In this document: positions 11,701 to 24,800 of the stretch, one piece after another | Numbering within the stretch: position 1 is the stretch's first letter | Layout: every line of letters begins with the position of its first letter | DNA from: Ascidia mentula | Lineage: Eukaryota > Chordata > Ascidiacea > Phlebobranchia > Ascidiidae | Assembly (NCBI GenBank): GCA_947561715.1 | Contig: OX387200.1 | Location: 10,604,501-10,668,500, forward strand | Direction: 5' to 3' | DNA: 64,000 nt | Notes under the pieces: generated by a model | The model's input: the letters and a program-made list of their open reading frames with translations, nothing else | The model's database searches: none | Told to the model about the DNA's origin: nothing | Position numbers and translations under genes: made by a program

Positions 11701-12452
11701 AATTTATAGTCTGTGGACTATAGGGTAGATCAGTGCTTCCCAACCAATGGGTCGCGACCCATTGGTGGGGCGCGAAGCTATTTCAGGTGTGTCGTCAAGC
11801 AATTCTAAATGTTACAGTTTTCTATTAGATCACGAAATTATTGCATTATCATTACGTAACATCGTTTGGTCATGTCTCATTGTGGGTCGTACAATAAAAC
11901 TTTCATTAAAAGTGGGTCGAGAACTGAAAAAGTTTGAGAAGCACTGGGCCAGATCAAACAGAAATTTTTCTTTGTTAAAAATATCTTTTAATTTTTTTGT
12001 TTTGTTTTAGATCGGGTTATCCTGCTGGTTCGGTTGTTGTGTATTTCATTAATCTTTCTCAACACAAGCTCCGTTTGGCGATCGATCCTTTTCGCAGTCA
12101 ATTAATCTCATCTGATCTTTATCTTCTACAACCTGTCGCTGGAAATTTAACAGCAACGTATGAACCGTTTTTGTACGTAGATAACAAAAACTCCATTATT
12201 TACCGAATAAAACAAACAAATCTTCCAATGCGTACTATGCAATCGGTCTCTTTACATGTTAATTTGCGTTCTCTTGGTTGTAGGTCTACGCAACTTAATG
12301 GAGTCACATTGGTTCTTGGTAGCGATCATTCCATACCTCCATTGATCCCTCGCAAAATTCACTATCGATCCTTGTTGAAGGGCATCAGAATTCCTCCGTT
12401 TACATACGGATTTTTGGTGCTGAAAGATATCCACGCTGATGCGTGTCTATAA
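8721..12452 (+). CDS. HPSE: Heparanase (endo-beta-glucuronidase, GH79), complete, 13 exons
   Basis: Heparanase cleaves heparan sulfate chains outside the cell or in lysosomes. Exons: 8721-8792, 8996-9105, 9240-9391, 9899-10048, 10119-10286, 10577-10751, 10813-10860, 10977-11052, 11108-11232, 11298-11409, 11533-11672, 12011-12157 and 12284-12452. They total 1644 nt and 547 aa; human HPSE is 543 aa. A signal peptide opens the protein. Family marks are YYRIGGTKADL, the proton-donor motif WELGNEPNS (Glu about 218, codon split by an intron), the nucleophile motif WLGETASAYGGG (Glu about 338), NFDPMPDYW and STQLNGVTL. The conserved HHYYLNG reads HQYYLNG. The intron after exon 11 is GC-AG and holds an hAT MITE. 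An AATAAA lies 122 nt after the stop. Identity is secure; start and splice sites are predictions. Confidence 0.95.
9640..9713 (-). mobile_element. hAT-type transposon end in a heparanase intron
   Basis: The reverse strand begins CAATGGTTCTCAACTGGGGG and continues with a TTCAAGAACCCCCAGGGTCC palindrome, the usual terminal sequence of hAT elements. The opposite end is not clear. The element lies in the intron between heparanase exons 3 and 4. Confidence 0.5.
11731..11946. mobile_element. hAT MITE, 216 bp, in the heparanase GC-AG intron
   Basis: Terminal inverted repeats are CAGTGCTTCCCAA at the left and, read inward from the right end, CAGTGCTTCTCAA. Flanking 8-mers GGGTAGAT (11723-11730) and GGCCAGAT (11947-11954) match at six of eight positions, as expected of an old hAT target-site duplication. 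Internal GTCGCGACCC and GTGGGTCG motifs are typical of hAT ends. No coding capacity. Confidence 0.75.
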
Positions 12453-12880
12453 CAAAAAAGCACATTTATACTCTGCTAAGAAGACACAAGTATTTTCAAG
12501 CGTAAAATCATCTGGGATAAAATGAAATGATTTTAATCTGCCGAATCATTTTTTCTTTCGCATGAAATGTGCAAATAAACGCGAATACCCAAACCGAAAT
12601 TTTCGATGTAGTGAAATTTGGCTTCGGCTAGTTGGGGCTACGGAGTAAACTTTGAGCTGATGAGGATGGAAGAACAAAAATCGTTTCGTTTGGCGATATC
12701 ATGAGCCATATAATACCAAACATTCGTATTCGTATCTATACTCTTATAGCATGAAGTCGTTTGTGTGAACAGTTTTGAGTGCAAATTCAATAAACATACG
12801 TCACCACTCACCAGCTTTGCAGAAAATAACATAGAATGCAAGTAAAATGTATGGTAAATACATAGTGCAACTGCAACGCG
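12453..12880. other. Short intergenic gap, heparanase to CSPG4-like gene
   Basis: It holds the heparanase 3' UTR with a polyadenylation hexamer AATAAA at 12574-12579 and, by position, the promoter and 5' UTR of the next gene. No other feature is recognised. Confidence 0.6.
12574..12579 (+). promoter_or_regulatory. HPSE: Polyadenylation signal AATAAA of heparanase
   Basis: A canonical AATAAA lies about 120 nt after the heparanase stop codon and is the first on this strand. Assigned by position and motif only. Confidence 0.6.
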
Positions 12881-15800
12881 ATGAAGTTTACCGGGAGTCA
12901 AGTTTGCGGGATTTGTAGTTTTGCTGTTCAGCTACTTGTTTGTTTATTATTGTTTTGTCCAGCATTTGTTTCATGTCGATTTTCAGGTGAGTACCCAATG
13001 GAATGGAAGGATCTTTATCAAATTTATGAAAATGTAACTTTGATTTGCAGCATCTTTTTACGGGGATAGCTTCTTGTTTGAAAGTTTGGCAGATTACCAA
13101 TCATCAACTATTGTTTCATTACAATTTCAAACACAGGCTCACAATGGCATCATTTTGTTAGCTGCCGGACAAGAAGACTATCTCGTAGTCAGCTTAACTG
13201 GTGGTTTAATTAAGGTGATTCGTGTGGTTTTAATAATCTATGATTGTTTGGCCTAGCTAACTTTGTAAATGCTTACAGGTTCAAGTAAATGTTGGTTCAG
13301 GTGAAGCCGTCCTAGTTTCTCCACCAGGAAAAAAGTACAATGATCTGTTATGGCATCGTGTTAGAGTGTTAAAGGCAGGTTCAACCATAAGCCTTCGGAT
13401 AAATGACATTGATGTTATTACTGATTCTGTCCCAATGGTTGATGGTGACAATAGCCTTGACGTTGATCTTGGTGTGTTTTTGGGTGGTTATGGTAAGTTT
13501 GCAAACCCGAAGTGTGCAAAGAGATTGTATAATGTGACATCAGTAACATTTTTAGATTTATTATAAAAGTATTTTAAGCTGCATGTATATTATTCATTGC
13601 TGATTTTTCATATATTTGGTCTTCAGATTACAATGTTGGTGCAAGCTATCTGGAAAACTCTACACCATTTTTTCGTGGTTGCATTTTGCAAGCAGAATTT
13701 AACTCTATTGACGTTTTGGATCCCATTTATAATGTACCGGGAAAAAAGAGTGTGCACAATGTTAATGCTGGTATAGAAGACAACCTGTTGGTTAGTGAGG
13801 TAATAAATCATTTTTACATATTTCAATATTTTCAGGATGTTCCAGAATTTTTCGGGCAAGAAGAAAAGAACCTTTGTCATTTCAATCAAGTAACTCTTAC
13901 CTAAAATTTGATCGCTGGAGCAAAAATTCAGAGGGTGCATTTGAGTGCAGCATTAAAACAACTGGCAAGAATGGCCTGTTACTTTTCAACGCTGGCTGGG
14001 ACTTGTATGTTTATAATGTTTAATTGTATGATTTGCACCCTGGCTGATGTTAGTGTTACTATAGGCATGAATTCATAGCACTTGAAATGGCTGGTGGAAC
14101 TATCAGAGCTTCAGTAAATAAAGGGAGTGGAGTGATTGGTTTGCAGTCAACCAAGGTTATCAATGATGGAAAGTGGCACAAATTGAGGTAATGAAAATTT
14201 TTACAGTACAATTAATCACCTTTGAAGTACTATCTAACAATTTTCTGAATTTGTTTTTGCACCTTCTGTATGTTGCAAAATAATTTATGCAACCAAATAT
14301 TTTTACTTGCCAGCTAACCAATGATTTGCTTTTAAGATTTACATTTACATCAACTGTGCTGGAAATTCGTGTTGATGGAAACAAAACTCGGATCTTTGTG
14401 GAACAGCCTGATCGTAAGTCAAATCTATCATTTGTGTGTAAAAATTATCATTGTAATTGGCATGTTTGGCAGATGCATCCAGCAATGAACTGAATTTAAA
14501 AGGTCCGTTATTTGTTGGTGGTGTTGACGTTCAAGCAAGAAATAAAGAAAAATACTCTGCCCGTCTTGTATCTATGTCCTCATTTCCTGGCTGTATAAAA
14601 ATTATCCGCATTAATTTTCGGTTAGTAAGAAGTTATGCATCACTGGGTTTTTGTTACATTTCCAGAAATGTATTTGATTTGTGTTTGTAGGCAAAAGACA
14701 GTGAAGGACCTGCTGGCATCACATGATGTTTCAGTTGGGTGCACTAGCACAAATCCATTTGAAACTACCTTTAATGAACCAAACTTGAGAAGCAACTTGC
14801 CTTCGTTTGTAATTGTTCCCTATCAAAAAAAACATTCCCCTAAAACACCTTCTAAATCTACAATACAAAAGGTATTTTGGTTTTACATGAAATAAAGTTA
14901 AAATTTTTTTCGTGGTTTTGAATTAAAATAAAAGAATGTAAATTTTATACACTGATTAGATTTCTGAAAAAGCTGAACGTCGTCTTTGCTACAGTCTGCA
15001 TATCAGAGAACTTCAAGTTTCTGAAGGCACATCCACCAACATCACAAATTCAAACCTTGGTGTACAATTAATTTCCCCTGAAAGACATCAACATGTTTTT
15101 AATGACAATTCCCTGGAATCATTCAACTTTCACTTGGTTTCAGTTCCAAGCGATGGTGTTTTAATAAAGGAAGGAGTTGTTTTAGAAACTGGCGATACAT
15201 TTGTGGCACAAAATGTGTTGGATCGCCAAATAGTTTATGAACATAATGGATCAGACGCATCGGAAGACAGTTTCTCATTTTTGTTAAGATCAGATGGACT
15301 AACTGCTGAAATGAAAACAATGGTAATTTTTCTAAGAAAAGAATTATCAAAAAAAATTAGTGTTTTTTATATTATTGAGTTTTACATTTGCAGGATGCTA
15401 AAAGGTACACAATTTGTGATTCCAATCAAAACATCGCTGATAATACAACAGTTTACACTCTTAATATATCTGTTGCTTTGGTCGATGATCCTCCTCACTT
15501 GGAAATTCCTTCTTACTTTGTGTTTTCACCAATACGCAATTCCCGTACTCCATTGCCAAAAGATATTTTACAAGCAACAGATCCTGACAGCGAAACAAGA
15601 AACATTGTTTATCAGATAATTGGAATTAGTACAGGGCTTTTTATAGAGAAAAACAGTAGCCGTGGAAGGCCAGTTCACACATTCACACAGCAAGATGTTA
15701 ATGATCAGCTGTTGTATTTTGTTCATGCTGGTGGTTCGGATAACACACGGCTGTTGTTGCAAGTCAGCAACCACAACACTTTAGTGAATCATCCAAACTC

Positions 15801-18800
15801 TGCAGTCACTGCTCTCATGAGAATTGCGGCAGTTCCTCTTCTAATGAAAGGTAATATATTTTTAAATGCCACCGAAATTTATCTTACAGTTACAATTGAG
15901 TTGATTTTTTTTGCAAAATATAACTTGTTAAAGTCACTTTGAGGTACATGGCCTTGTTTTGCAGTTGTTCACAATTCTGGTTTAACTCTTGTGGAAGGAG
16001 AAGCTTCTATTATAAATGAAAACCTACTTAATGCAAGTTCAAATGCTGGCACCTCCATTGTAGACATCAGATACAATATAATCGATGCACCACTGCATGG
16101 AAAAGTCCAGGTAAAACGGGCTGTGAAATTGTCTTAAATATGAATTAACTGTACCTACATAAAAATATGTTTTGCTGTGAACAGTTATTTTGTATTAATA
16201 GGACCCTACTTTTGTGTCCATATGATATTTTTTCCATTATTATGTTTGAACTGTTTCAAGGTGTTGCAAGGAGATGATGCATCTAACGGTGTGTGGACTG
16301 TAGCAACAACATTTCAGACAAGTGACCTTATTGCTGGACATGTTCGCTATCTCAATATTGATACTTCTGAAGATGTTAGACGTACTTTTACTGACCGGTA
16401 AAATAAGATTTGATCAAGAAATGTAGTTGATTATTGTTAGACAAAATTAGAAATGCAACGAACAAAAAAAATAATTTCTAATCAAGTTTGTCATGTTTAA
16501 TATTACCCACTTTTTTAACATGTAACTTTTGCAGGTTTATGTTTAAACTTACTGGTGCTGGTGAGGAAAGTGATATTAACACATTTAACATCACCATTTT
16601 ACGGGTTGTGGTTACTTTGACTACCGTTCCTGCACAACTGCGTGGGCAAGAAACTGTTGCTGTCATGGGATTGGATCATGTGTCAGTGGATGTCACAGGT
16701 CTCTCCAATTTAAATGATGAGGATGTTCAAATTTTTGTGACCAAAAGCTTGAAACGTGGAATATTGCAAAATAGGTATAAAATTATGCAATGTATGGGAC
16801 TTGTTAGCAAAACAAATTATCTTTACCAATAAAGTAAGTTTGTGAAAGGTTGCTGTTTAGAACTTAGTAGGTTATGCCAAGTTACATGCAAGTTGTCCAT
16901 AATTGTAAATTTTTGTTTTTATTGTCTGTGTAGCAACCTAATACCGGCCATTAGAGTCAGGTTGTTGGTTTTCTTCATTTTATACCATTTCAATAATCTC
17001 CTTTTAACTTCGACACCTTTTTTCTGAAGTGAAACTGGAAGGCGAGTTGAAGTGGGGAGCGGCTTCACCTTATCACAACTTAAACGGGATTTGTTGACAC
17101 TCGAGCTGAACGTGAATGATATCGACCCCCAAGAGAAAGAAGTTAAAGATTCTATGACGTTGTACGCTTTGGTTCGAGGTCGCTACCGCTCTCCGAGAGC
17201 CAACTTTAATGTGACCTACATACCGGACGCAAGAATATTAAAGGTCAGTAATAGTTGCAGCAATTTAACCCTTTGTGGGAAAAGTGGGCGTTGTTTGGAT
17301 GAAAAACTGTTGCGATATTTCTGGGGTAATCCTCGCCATGAAATTATGGCAAAGTTCTTTAGTAAAAGTTCTATACGTTTTTAATAATAGCTATAACGCC
17401 AAAGCGAAGTAACAAAGATATTTAATTAAGTTTCTGTTGAATTCCTGGGACAGACTGTCGGAAACCGATAGATTTCTGCGACCAAAGCAACAGTGCTTGA
17501 GTCAGTCGCCCTAACTGAAAAAAAAATCTGTGTTCCAAATCGTATGTCTGGCCCAAAGTAAGCGACAACCCACTGCGTCTTATCTGTGTTGTGACCACAA
17601 ACAATTATCTGCTCCTTTTCAGATCACTTCTACTACTATGTATGTGGATGAAGGTGAGAAGATGACCATAACACCTAATCTCTTGTCAGCCCAAACTCTT
17701 CAGCACCGCCGGTTTCTTTTTCAAGTATGGTTTACGTTACTCGCTCAACCTTGGGCAATTTGTAACTATTGTTGTCGCGCTTCTCCAGTTACGGGAATGA
17801 TCAATTAACATTTTCCACAGTGTTAAAAAACCTTATCTAAATAATACCAAGTTCATTAAAATTGTGGTCTATGTACTTCAAAACTTTATTTCATTATCTT
17901 TTAATGTCAGATTTGTTCATAGAAAACTAATAATCATGTCAATCTACACAGATCAAACAACAACCTTCGCATGGTTCCCTCCTACTTCGGAGTCAGACAG
18001 ACAACCCCTTGTCACGTGACAATCGCGTGACGTCAGTAACGACAGGAGATATTGTGGACGGACGACTTCAGTACAAGTGGGTAAACTCTCTTATCACGGG
18101 TCGGTGTTGTGTGCAGGGAAATATTTCTTTTATTTGAGTGACCAACACAGGTGATAAGATTGGTGTTATTGGTCAGTTATATTTGATGTAAGATAATGGG
18201 TGAAGTGATAATGAAGTCAATCAAATCAGTAATTCCGATAAAACGATGACCTGTATAACCTGGTAAGGTTGGCAAGCTGCAGACAGGGTGTGTACACGCA
18301 CTGTTTCGACCTGTGAGGTCTCATCAGTGCAGCTGTTGCAGTGGCACTGTACTAGCTTTTACACTAGCAGGCACACTAGATTCCACTTTGTGGTACCTGT
18401 CCGGTCAACGTCGATCTGTTGGGTACCCTATACTGAGTACCAAACAACAGACACGAACCACTGTGGAGCTCACTATGGCCAAACGGATCTGCTTGGTAAC
18501 CGATAGCGCTAAAGGAAAAACACCAATGCAATATATGTGCAAAAAAGCCATAATAATATTGACAGATCGACGTTGACCGGACAGGTACCACAAGTGGAAT
18601 CTAGTGTGCCTGCTAGTGTAAAAGCTAGCACAGTGCCACTGCAACAGCTGCACTGATGAGACCTCACAGGTCGAAACAGTGCATGTACACACCCTGTCTG
18701 CAGCTTGCCAATATTATTATTATGGCTTTTTTTGCACATGTATTGATAAGGTTCCTTTACAACTTTTATGCTTAAATGTCAGTGCAGTGATAAAAATAAT

Positions 18801-21800
18801 ATCTGTACTGTATTAATTTAATATAACGTGTTTTGTATACAGACACGATGGAAGCGAATCGACTGAAGACCATTTTGCTTTCACTGTGGTCCCAATCCTC
18901 GAAGGAGAGCTGTCTGATAAAATACGAAGTCTGCAGAATGTCAGTGCTGATGGAGTGTTCAACATTTCTGTCACCTTAAGTACGAATTTACTCCGTCTGG
19001 AAAACCTCATTTTCCCGCCTCGCGTAACGAGCTTCCCTGATGAACCAACATTGTGCAACTATTAATTAGTTGATAAGCAATGTGGAGCCAATAATATGAA
19101 TTGTGTATAAGCTGCATTTTATACACTATTAATTAGTTAACTGACACGACATAGGAACACTATTAACTGATTTGCTCATAATTCTGACTCTTTTGAGTAT
19201 AAAGGAACTGGCCCATACATTGTCGTATTTCATGTACGAAAAACGTTTCGGCAAGAACTTATGCCATAATTACACGAGATATTTTTTTTTAAGTAGGAGA
19301 CCTTTATTAACGCCTAATAGAGTGATTACGACACCTGTATACTTTATACCCTGAACAACGTTTGTTTCCATTATATTGTGGCAGTTAACGATAACCCACC
19401 ACTTCGCATGGTGAACCGACCTTTCAACATTGCACGGAACACAGAGAGATTACTCACGCGTGACGATCTGTGGTATCATGACCCCGATGTGGATCAAGAC
19501 GATCTCGATCTTGTATACGTACGAAGAGGATTATTGGGCAGTGATATCGTGGATGTCACAAACAAAAGAAAATCAGTGAGTGAAGTTAACTAATCGCTTG
19601 TCATATATCAAATATGTAAAACAAAGAAATCGCACTTTTATCGCCGGTTTTTTTAAACGCAAACTTTGCGATCCGCCCTGTATGAAATTGTTCACATGTA
19701 ACATCGCCATCAAAACTATCCGGTGAGATTCTGCAGATAAAGTACGTGAACCGTTCCCAAAATTTTTGTTTGTTTACAGATTAGGGATTAATCTTTTAAG
19801 GTCGCTGTTTACATGCAACACGACTCCTTGCTTTTTTGCAGATATTTGAATTCACTCAACGTGACGTCATCAACAACAAAATTCTGTTTAAACATCGAGG
19901 AAAGAAAAACTTTCAACGTTTTGTTTTTTGGGTCAAGGACGGAAAACATTTTTCCACGGGTATAAATTTTATAATATTGAAAGATTTTAGATTCAGCAAA
20001 TACGAGGTTTTGTGATATTTGTCCACCAAATGTTGGATGTTTTTAATGCAGGTTTATTTGTTGTAAGAGCGTCCGAGCCTTACTTACAAGTCGTAAATTC
20101 ATCGAAACTTCTTGTGAAGAAAGGTTCGAACGCAACTGTGACCGCGACTAACTTGCAATACGAAACCAACGTGAAAGGCCTGAAAAGCTTGATTATATAC
20201 AGGTACATCACAATAATTACTTTCGCTTATTAGAGTTTTTCTGCATTCCTCCAGCGTCATAAATGAAAACGTTCATATAGCACCTGAAATATGGTGAACG
20301 TATATGAAACCAGCATATTTAATGCGATCAGTTATTAACAGTGTTTATTTTGTAATTTAGCGTTATTGCTGGACCCCAATCCGGTCATTTTGAACTTATT
20401 TCGCTGGAATCAACAAATTCTACTTCGGTCACCGAGTTTTCACAACAGGATATCAACGACAAGAAACTTGCGTTTGTTCAAGACAAAATATTGGATGGAA
20501 GTGGTAGTTCTGAGGACTCAGTTTACTTCACAGTAACTGCTGGTCACATCACACAACACGGACAAGTCAGTGTAGCAAACATTCTGTTCTTTATTCTACT
20601 GAAGTATTTGTGTGTGTGTTGTTATCTACTTGCGGCATGTAAAACACCCATATTTGACTATTTTTTTATGGAGTAGCATTTCATTTCAGCTTTCAATCAA
20701 CATATACCTGGCAAGTCTGCAACAACCTCCGGTTATGAAACGAAACCGTTTGCTTGTTGTGGATGAAAGATCTACGCTTATTATATTACGTTCGCAACTA
20801 CGAGCTTCGCATTCTTCCGCTACACCACGTGACTTACTGTACATTGTGACGTCAGATCCAAAGTACGGAAGTTTGGGTGTGAACAGAAGTGGCGTTGTGG
20901 AGCTCCATGCACAAGGTTTGAATAGTTGTTATAAGACGTTCCTAGACTGGCGGAAAAGTGATTTAAAACTAAAGCAAGGAAATTGTAGATTAGAATTCAC
21001 ATAATTTAAATAATTATATTTTTCCACAGAATTTAGTCAGTGGGAAATCAATCAGGGTCGAGTTTTCTACATTCAAGATCGCAATGTTTCCTTCGATGAG
21101 GTCGAACCACTTGACATCTTTACTTACGACGTCAGCAATGGCGTGTTAAGTTTGGAAAATGTGACGTCACAAATTGAAATCGTTCCTTTAACCATTCCTC
21201 TCAGGTAAAGCACCGTTGCTTGGACATAACATGTTCCGTAAAATTGTTTGTAACTTTTACAAATTTTGAGATGCTTTAATCTACAGAAGCGGAAACTTTT
21301 CCGTCGAAGAAGGGAAGTCACGTGTGTTGATCAGTGATTATTTGTACCTGGCCAGTCCGCACTTCTCACATCTTCAACTTGAAGTAACAGTGGTGACGCA
21401 ACCTCGCCACGGTCGACTGGAGTCGTCACGTCAGGCTGACGTCGCACTTAGCCATTTTTCGTGGCGATTGGTGTTGGCTGAGTTTGTGTTTTATGTTCAT
21501 GACGGAAGTGATACGGTAGAGGTAAAATAACAGTTTAATAAAACGACGAGTTTTATTTCATAAAAGTTTCTTAAAATGCCAGGAAATGTCGATTATTGTT
21601 TTTTTCCAAATTTTAATGGATCATTTTCGGTATGTGAAATTTTTCGGTATACATTTTATAATTGTGTCGCTTCCTAACAGGACTTGTACGATCTTCGTGT
21701 TGAAACTGTTGATGGCGAAAGAAGAAGTTCGATTGTAACGACCCACATAGAAATCATACCAGTAAACGACCAGGCTCCTTACATGATCAACAACACCGGC

Positions 21801-24800
21801 ATGACGGTGATATTTCTTTTCTTTTTAAGAAACAAAATTTACAAACAACAAACTGACTTCAAAAATTGAAATATTGGGATCTGCCCAAAACTGCAGATGC
21901 AGGCCTAGCGATCACTGCAACTTATTTTATAATACTAAAATGCTACTGCTTTTTTTAGTACAAACAACAAATGCATTTAATAAAAGAATTTCAGTTTTTG
22001 TTTAAATTAACGGCGAGTTGTTGTGTAGGTTTGGGTTAACTCCACCACCACTGTGACATCAAACCTTCTCTCCGCCGTTGACCCAGACTCGCCACCGACC
22101 GATCTTCGCTACGAAATTCTTCCACCTAGAAACGGACACTTCGCATTATCTCATCACCCCACACATCACGTACTTAACTTCACACAAGCTCAGATAAACG
22201 ATGGGTGTTTGATATTTGTTCACAAAGGTAACTTTGTTGCACTTGACTATTAAAAATGTCTACATCTGCTTGTGTGTTCTGTTGTCAGGTTCGAACACTG
22301 GAGGTTTGACGTTTCAAGTGAACGACGGTTTAAATTTTGACACCAAACACATATTTGTGATCACTGCCAAACCTCTCATTATAACCGTTGACCCGACTTC
22401 ACCCGTGCAAGTATGATATTACGACTTTTATTTGTGATTATTTGCGGACTTTTTATTTCGATATTAAAAGGTACTTTGGTGCAATTTAGTTCGTAATGTG
22501 GTTATGTGTATGTTGCAGGTGTTTCCTGATACATTAACCGGTTTAAACTCTTCCAATCTCCACTCGACGACCAACGACCGATCCGGGTCACGTGATGTAA
22601 CGTACTTACTCGCTCGAAAACCCAAATTTGGCGCCATCGTGCGGCGTGATGATCCCGACACCAGCATATTTAACTTTACTCAAAGTGAAGTTGATGCAAA
22701 TCAAGTATTTTACAAACAGGTACACAGTGGATTCTTTTAAAACGTTAAAAATTCGTTAAGCGATCAATTTTGCAGAATAAACAAGTGAAAGATTGGACAC
22801 AAAGTGACGATGTCGTTTTTACTGCGTCATCATCACCAGCGGAGGATGTAATCCATATTGTGCTTCCTTTTAACGTTACGTATGAAGCGTATCGCACGGC
22901 TGGTAGGAATAGTCCCCTTCAAACTAATACGGGTTTGTACTTACATGCATTAGGACCTACGTTTCCTTTTAACGTATATTACATTTTAGGCATGAAATTA
23001 GCCGAAGGTGGTTCAGCTAACATCACAACCTCCCATCTCGACGCAAGCAACTTATTGAAAAAGATCAGAGAATCAAATCAACGCAACAATTTTAACATAA
23101 AGTAAAATATTCATCATGTAGGCAGTTTTATAAATATGCCAAGCATGATGTGGTATGTTTAGGTACAGAATTACGGATATTCCACTTCATGGCTCTGTTG
23201 CAGTAAATGGGAAGTCAGTTGTTACAAATACAACCTTCATTCATGCAGCTCTTAACAGAAGTTTAGTTACGTATTTACATGATGGCTCGGAATATTCAAA
23301 TGTAGGTTGACAAGTTTATTTGCGCTAAATTGATATGTGCACATTAAAACACGTTCTTGTTTGATGTATTTAGGATCAATTTGAGTTTGAAGCGTTTTTA
23401 GTCAACAAGAAAAAATCCAGTCAACATATATTTTCTGTTCGTGGGATTTTTCGCATAACCATTAATCCTGTGAACGATCAACTCCCAATTCTGAAGACCA
23501 AGTCGCCGAGCCTAAAGGTAAACATTTATAAAAGACAAGTAGGCGGAAAGTAAGTTGAAACACGTCATGCTTTCCAGGTTGTCCAAGGCATTATTGCAAC
23601 TTTGACATCATCCAACCTTCTTGCTGTGGATCTCGACAATTCACCACGTGACTTACATTTCACTGTAGTTCGTCCACCAAACTACGGCAAACTAATTCAC
23701 ATCTCTCGCAACCAATCATCTTATGATGTCGTAGCTAAGTTTACACAGGAAGATATTAACGTGGAAAATGTTGTTTACTTACAAAACACAGTCGAGGACT
23801 CCATCTTTCCCAGTGAGATTTGTCAATTCTGTTAAATTTGCTACCTTTATCTCATGTAATTTAAACGTACGTTTGATGCCAACAGATGGTAATGAGATTA
23901 CATCGGACGCCTTGTACTTCAGTCTGAGCGACGGATTTCACAAACCTAGTTACCATCTGTTTCCTATTACGGTGATCAAATAAAACCTACAAGCAATGTG
24001 TAGCAAATTAGTTTACATGTGTTGTCATACGAAAAATGTAACACCCGTAAAACTTATTCTCTGCCAAATTCCAGATACTTCCAGTGCAAATTAACTTTGA
24101 TACCAACGCGCTACTTCTGCCACAAGGACAATTTTCAGCGGTGCTCCACAATGACGTCATAAACGTTACTTCTAATGGTGACGCGACACTGATATCACTC
24201 CAGCTACTGAAACACCCATTTGGTGGAGCATTATACGAGGGAAACGCTGAGGTAAAACACATTTTCAAGTGATTTTATTGGCTGCCTTGTTTATTTTCTC
24301 GTGTTTTTTTATTATTTTCGATATTTGCACCATTTTTCTTTTAAAAAGGTAACAAGTTTCTCGCTGGAAGCTTTAAATGCTGGAAATGTTTCGTATTTAA
24401 TGAGTGCGAGACAATTTTCCTCCGACAACTTTACTTTAATGGCGACTTACAACAATTCACAATATTCTACTTTGAAAAATCTTACACGAACACTGGAGGT
24501 TATTGTAACTCCCTTCATCACTACAGGTACTTATTTACGGCTATTAAGCCTTTTTCTTTGGGCATATCCCTGCAATTTTTAAATGAACGACATTTTTTTG
24601 TTTGCAGGAGTTTTTGAGATTGTTCCTGAAAGTAGAAGTCAGATAAGTTTGTCAAGTTTGAATGCGAGTCAGCTCGCTCGGACAACTGGCTCACTGCCTG
24701 TTTATGAAGTTATCAAACCGTCGACATACGCCGCTATTACCGTAAATTCTGGCAAGTTACTGATTAAAAGGATGATAGCTGTTCCTAACCAACACTATTA

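Larger units (their letters stand above)
18268..18746. mobile_element. Inverted pair of hammerhead-ribozyme elements
   Basis: About 150 bp at 18269-18417 recur in reverse complement at 18562-18709 with few differences. A short AT-rich block at 18526-18561 recurs inverted at 18710-18745. The left unit, read on the minus strand from about 18562 to 18269 (about 294 nt), runs AT-rich block, GGTTACC block, TTTGGTACTC block, GTTGACC block, ribozyme. The right unit starts at the GTTGACC block, passes the ribozyme and continues into the AT-rich block, so it begins elsewhere in the cycle. Both arms hold an intact hammerhead core. There is no coding capacity. It sits in an intron (18077-18842) of the CSPG4-like gene. 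It resembles small non-autonomous hammerhead retroelements (retrozyme-like) or Penelope-associated repeats. Confidence 0.75.

Noticed and set aside
12638-13100. Minus-strand open frames opposite the first exons of the CSPG4-like gene
   Set aside because: They overlap the signal-peptide exon and LamG coding sequence, and show no family features.
18405-18739. Open frames of 71-95 codons in the inverted repeat
   Set aside because: They arise from the two arms of the hammerhead element read in several frames on both strands, with no protein similarity.
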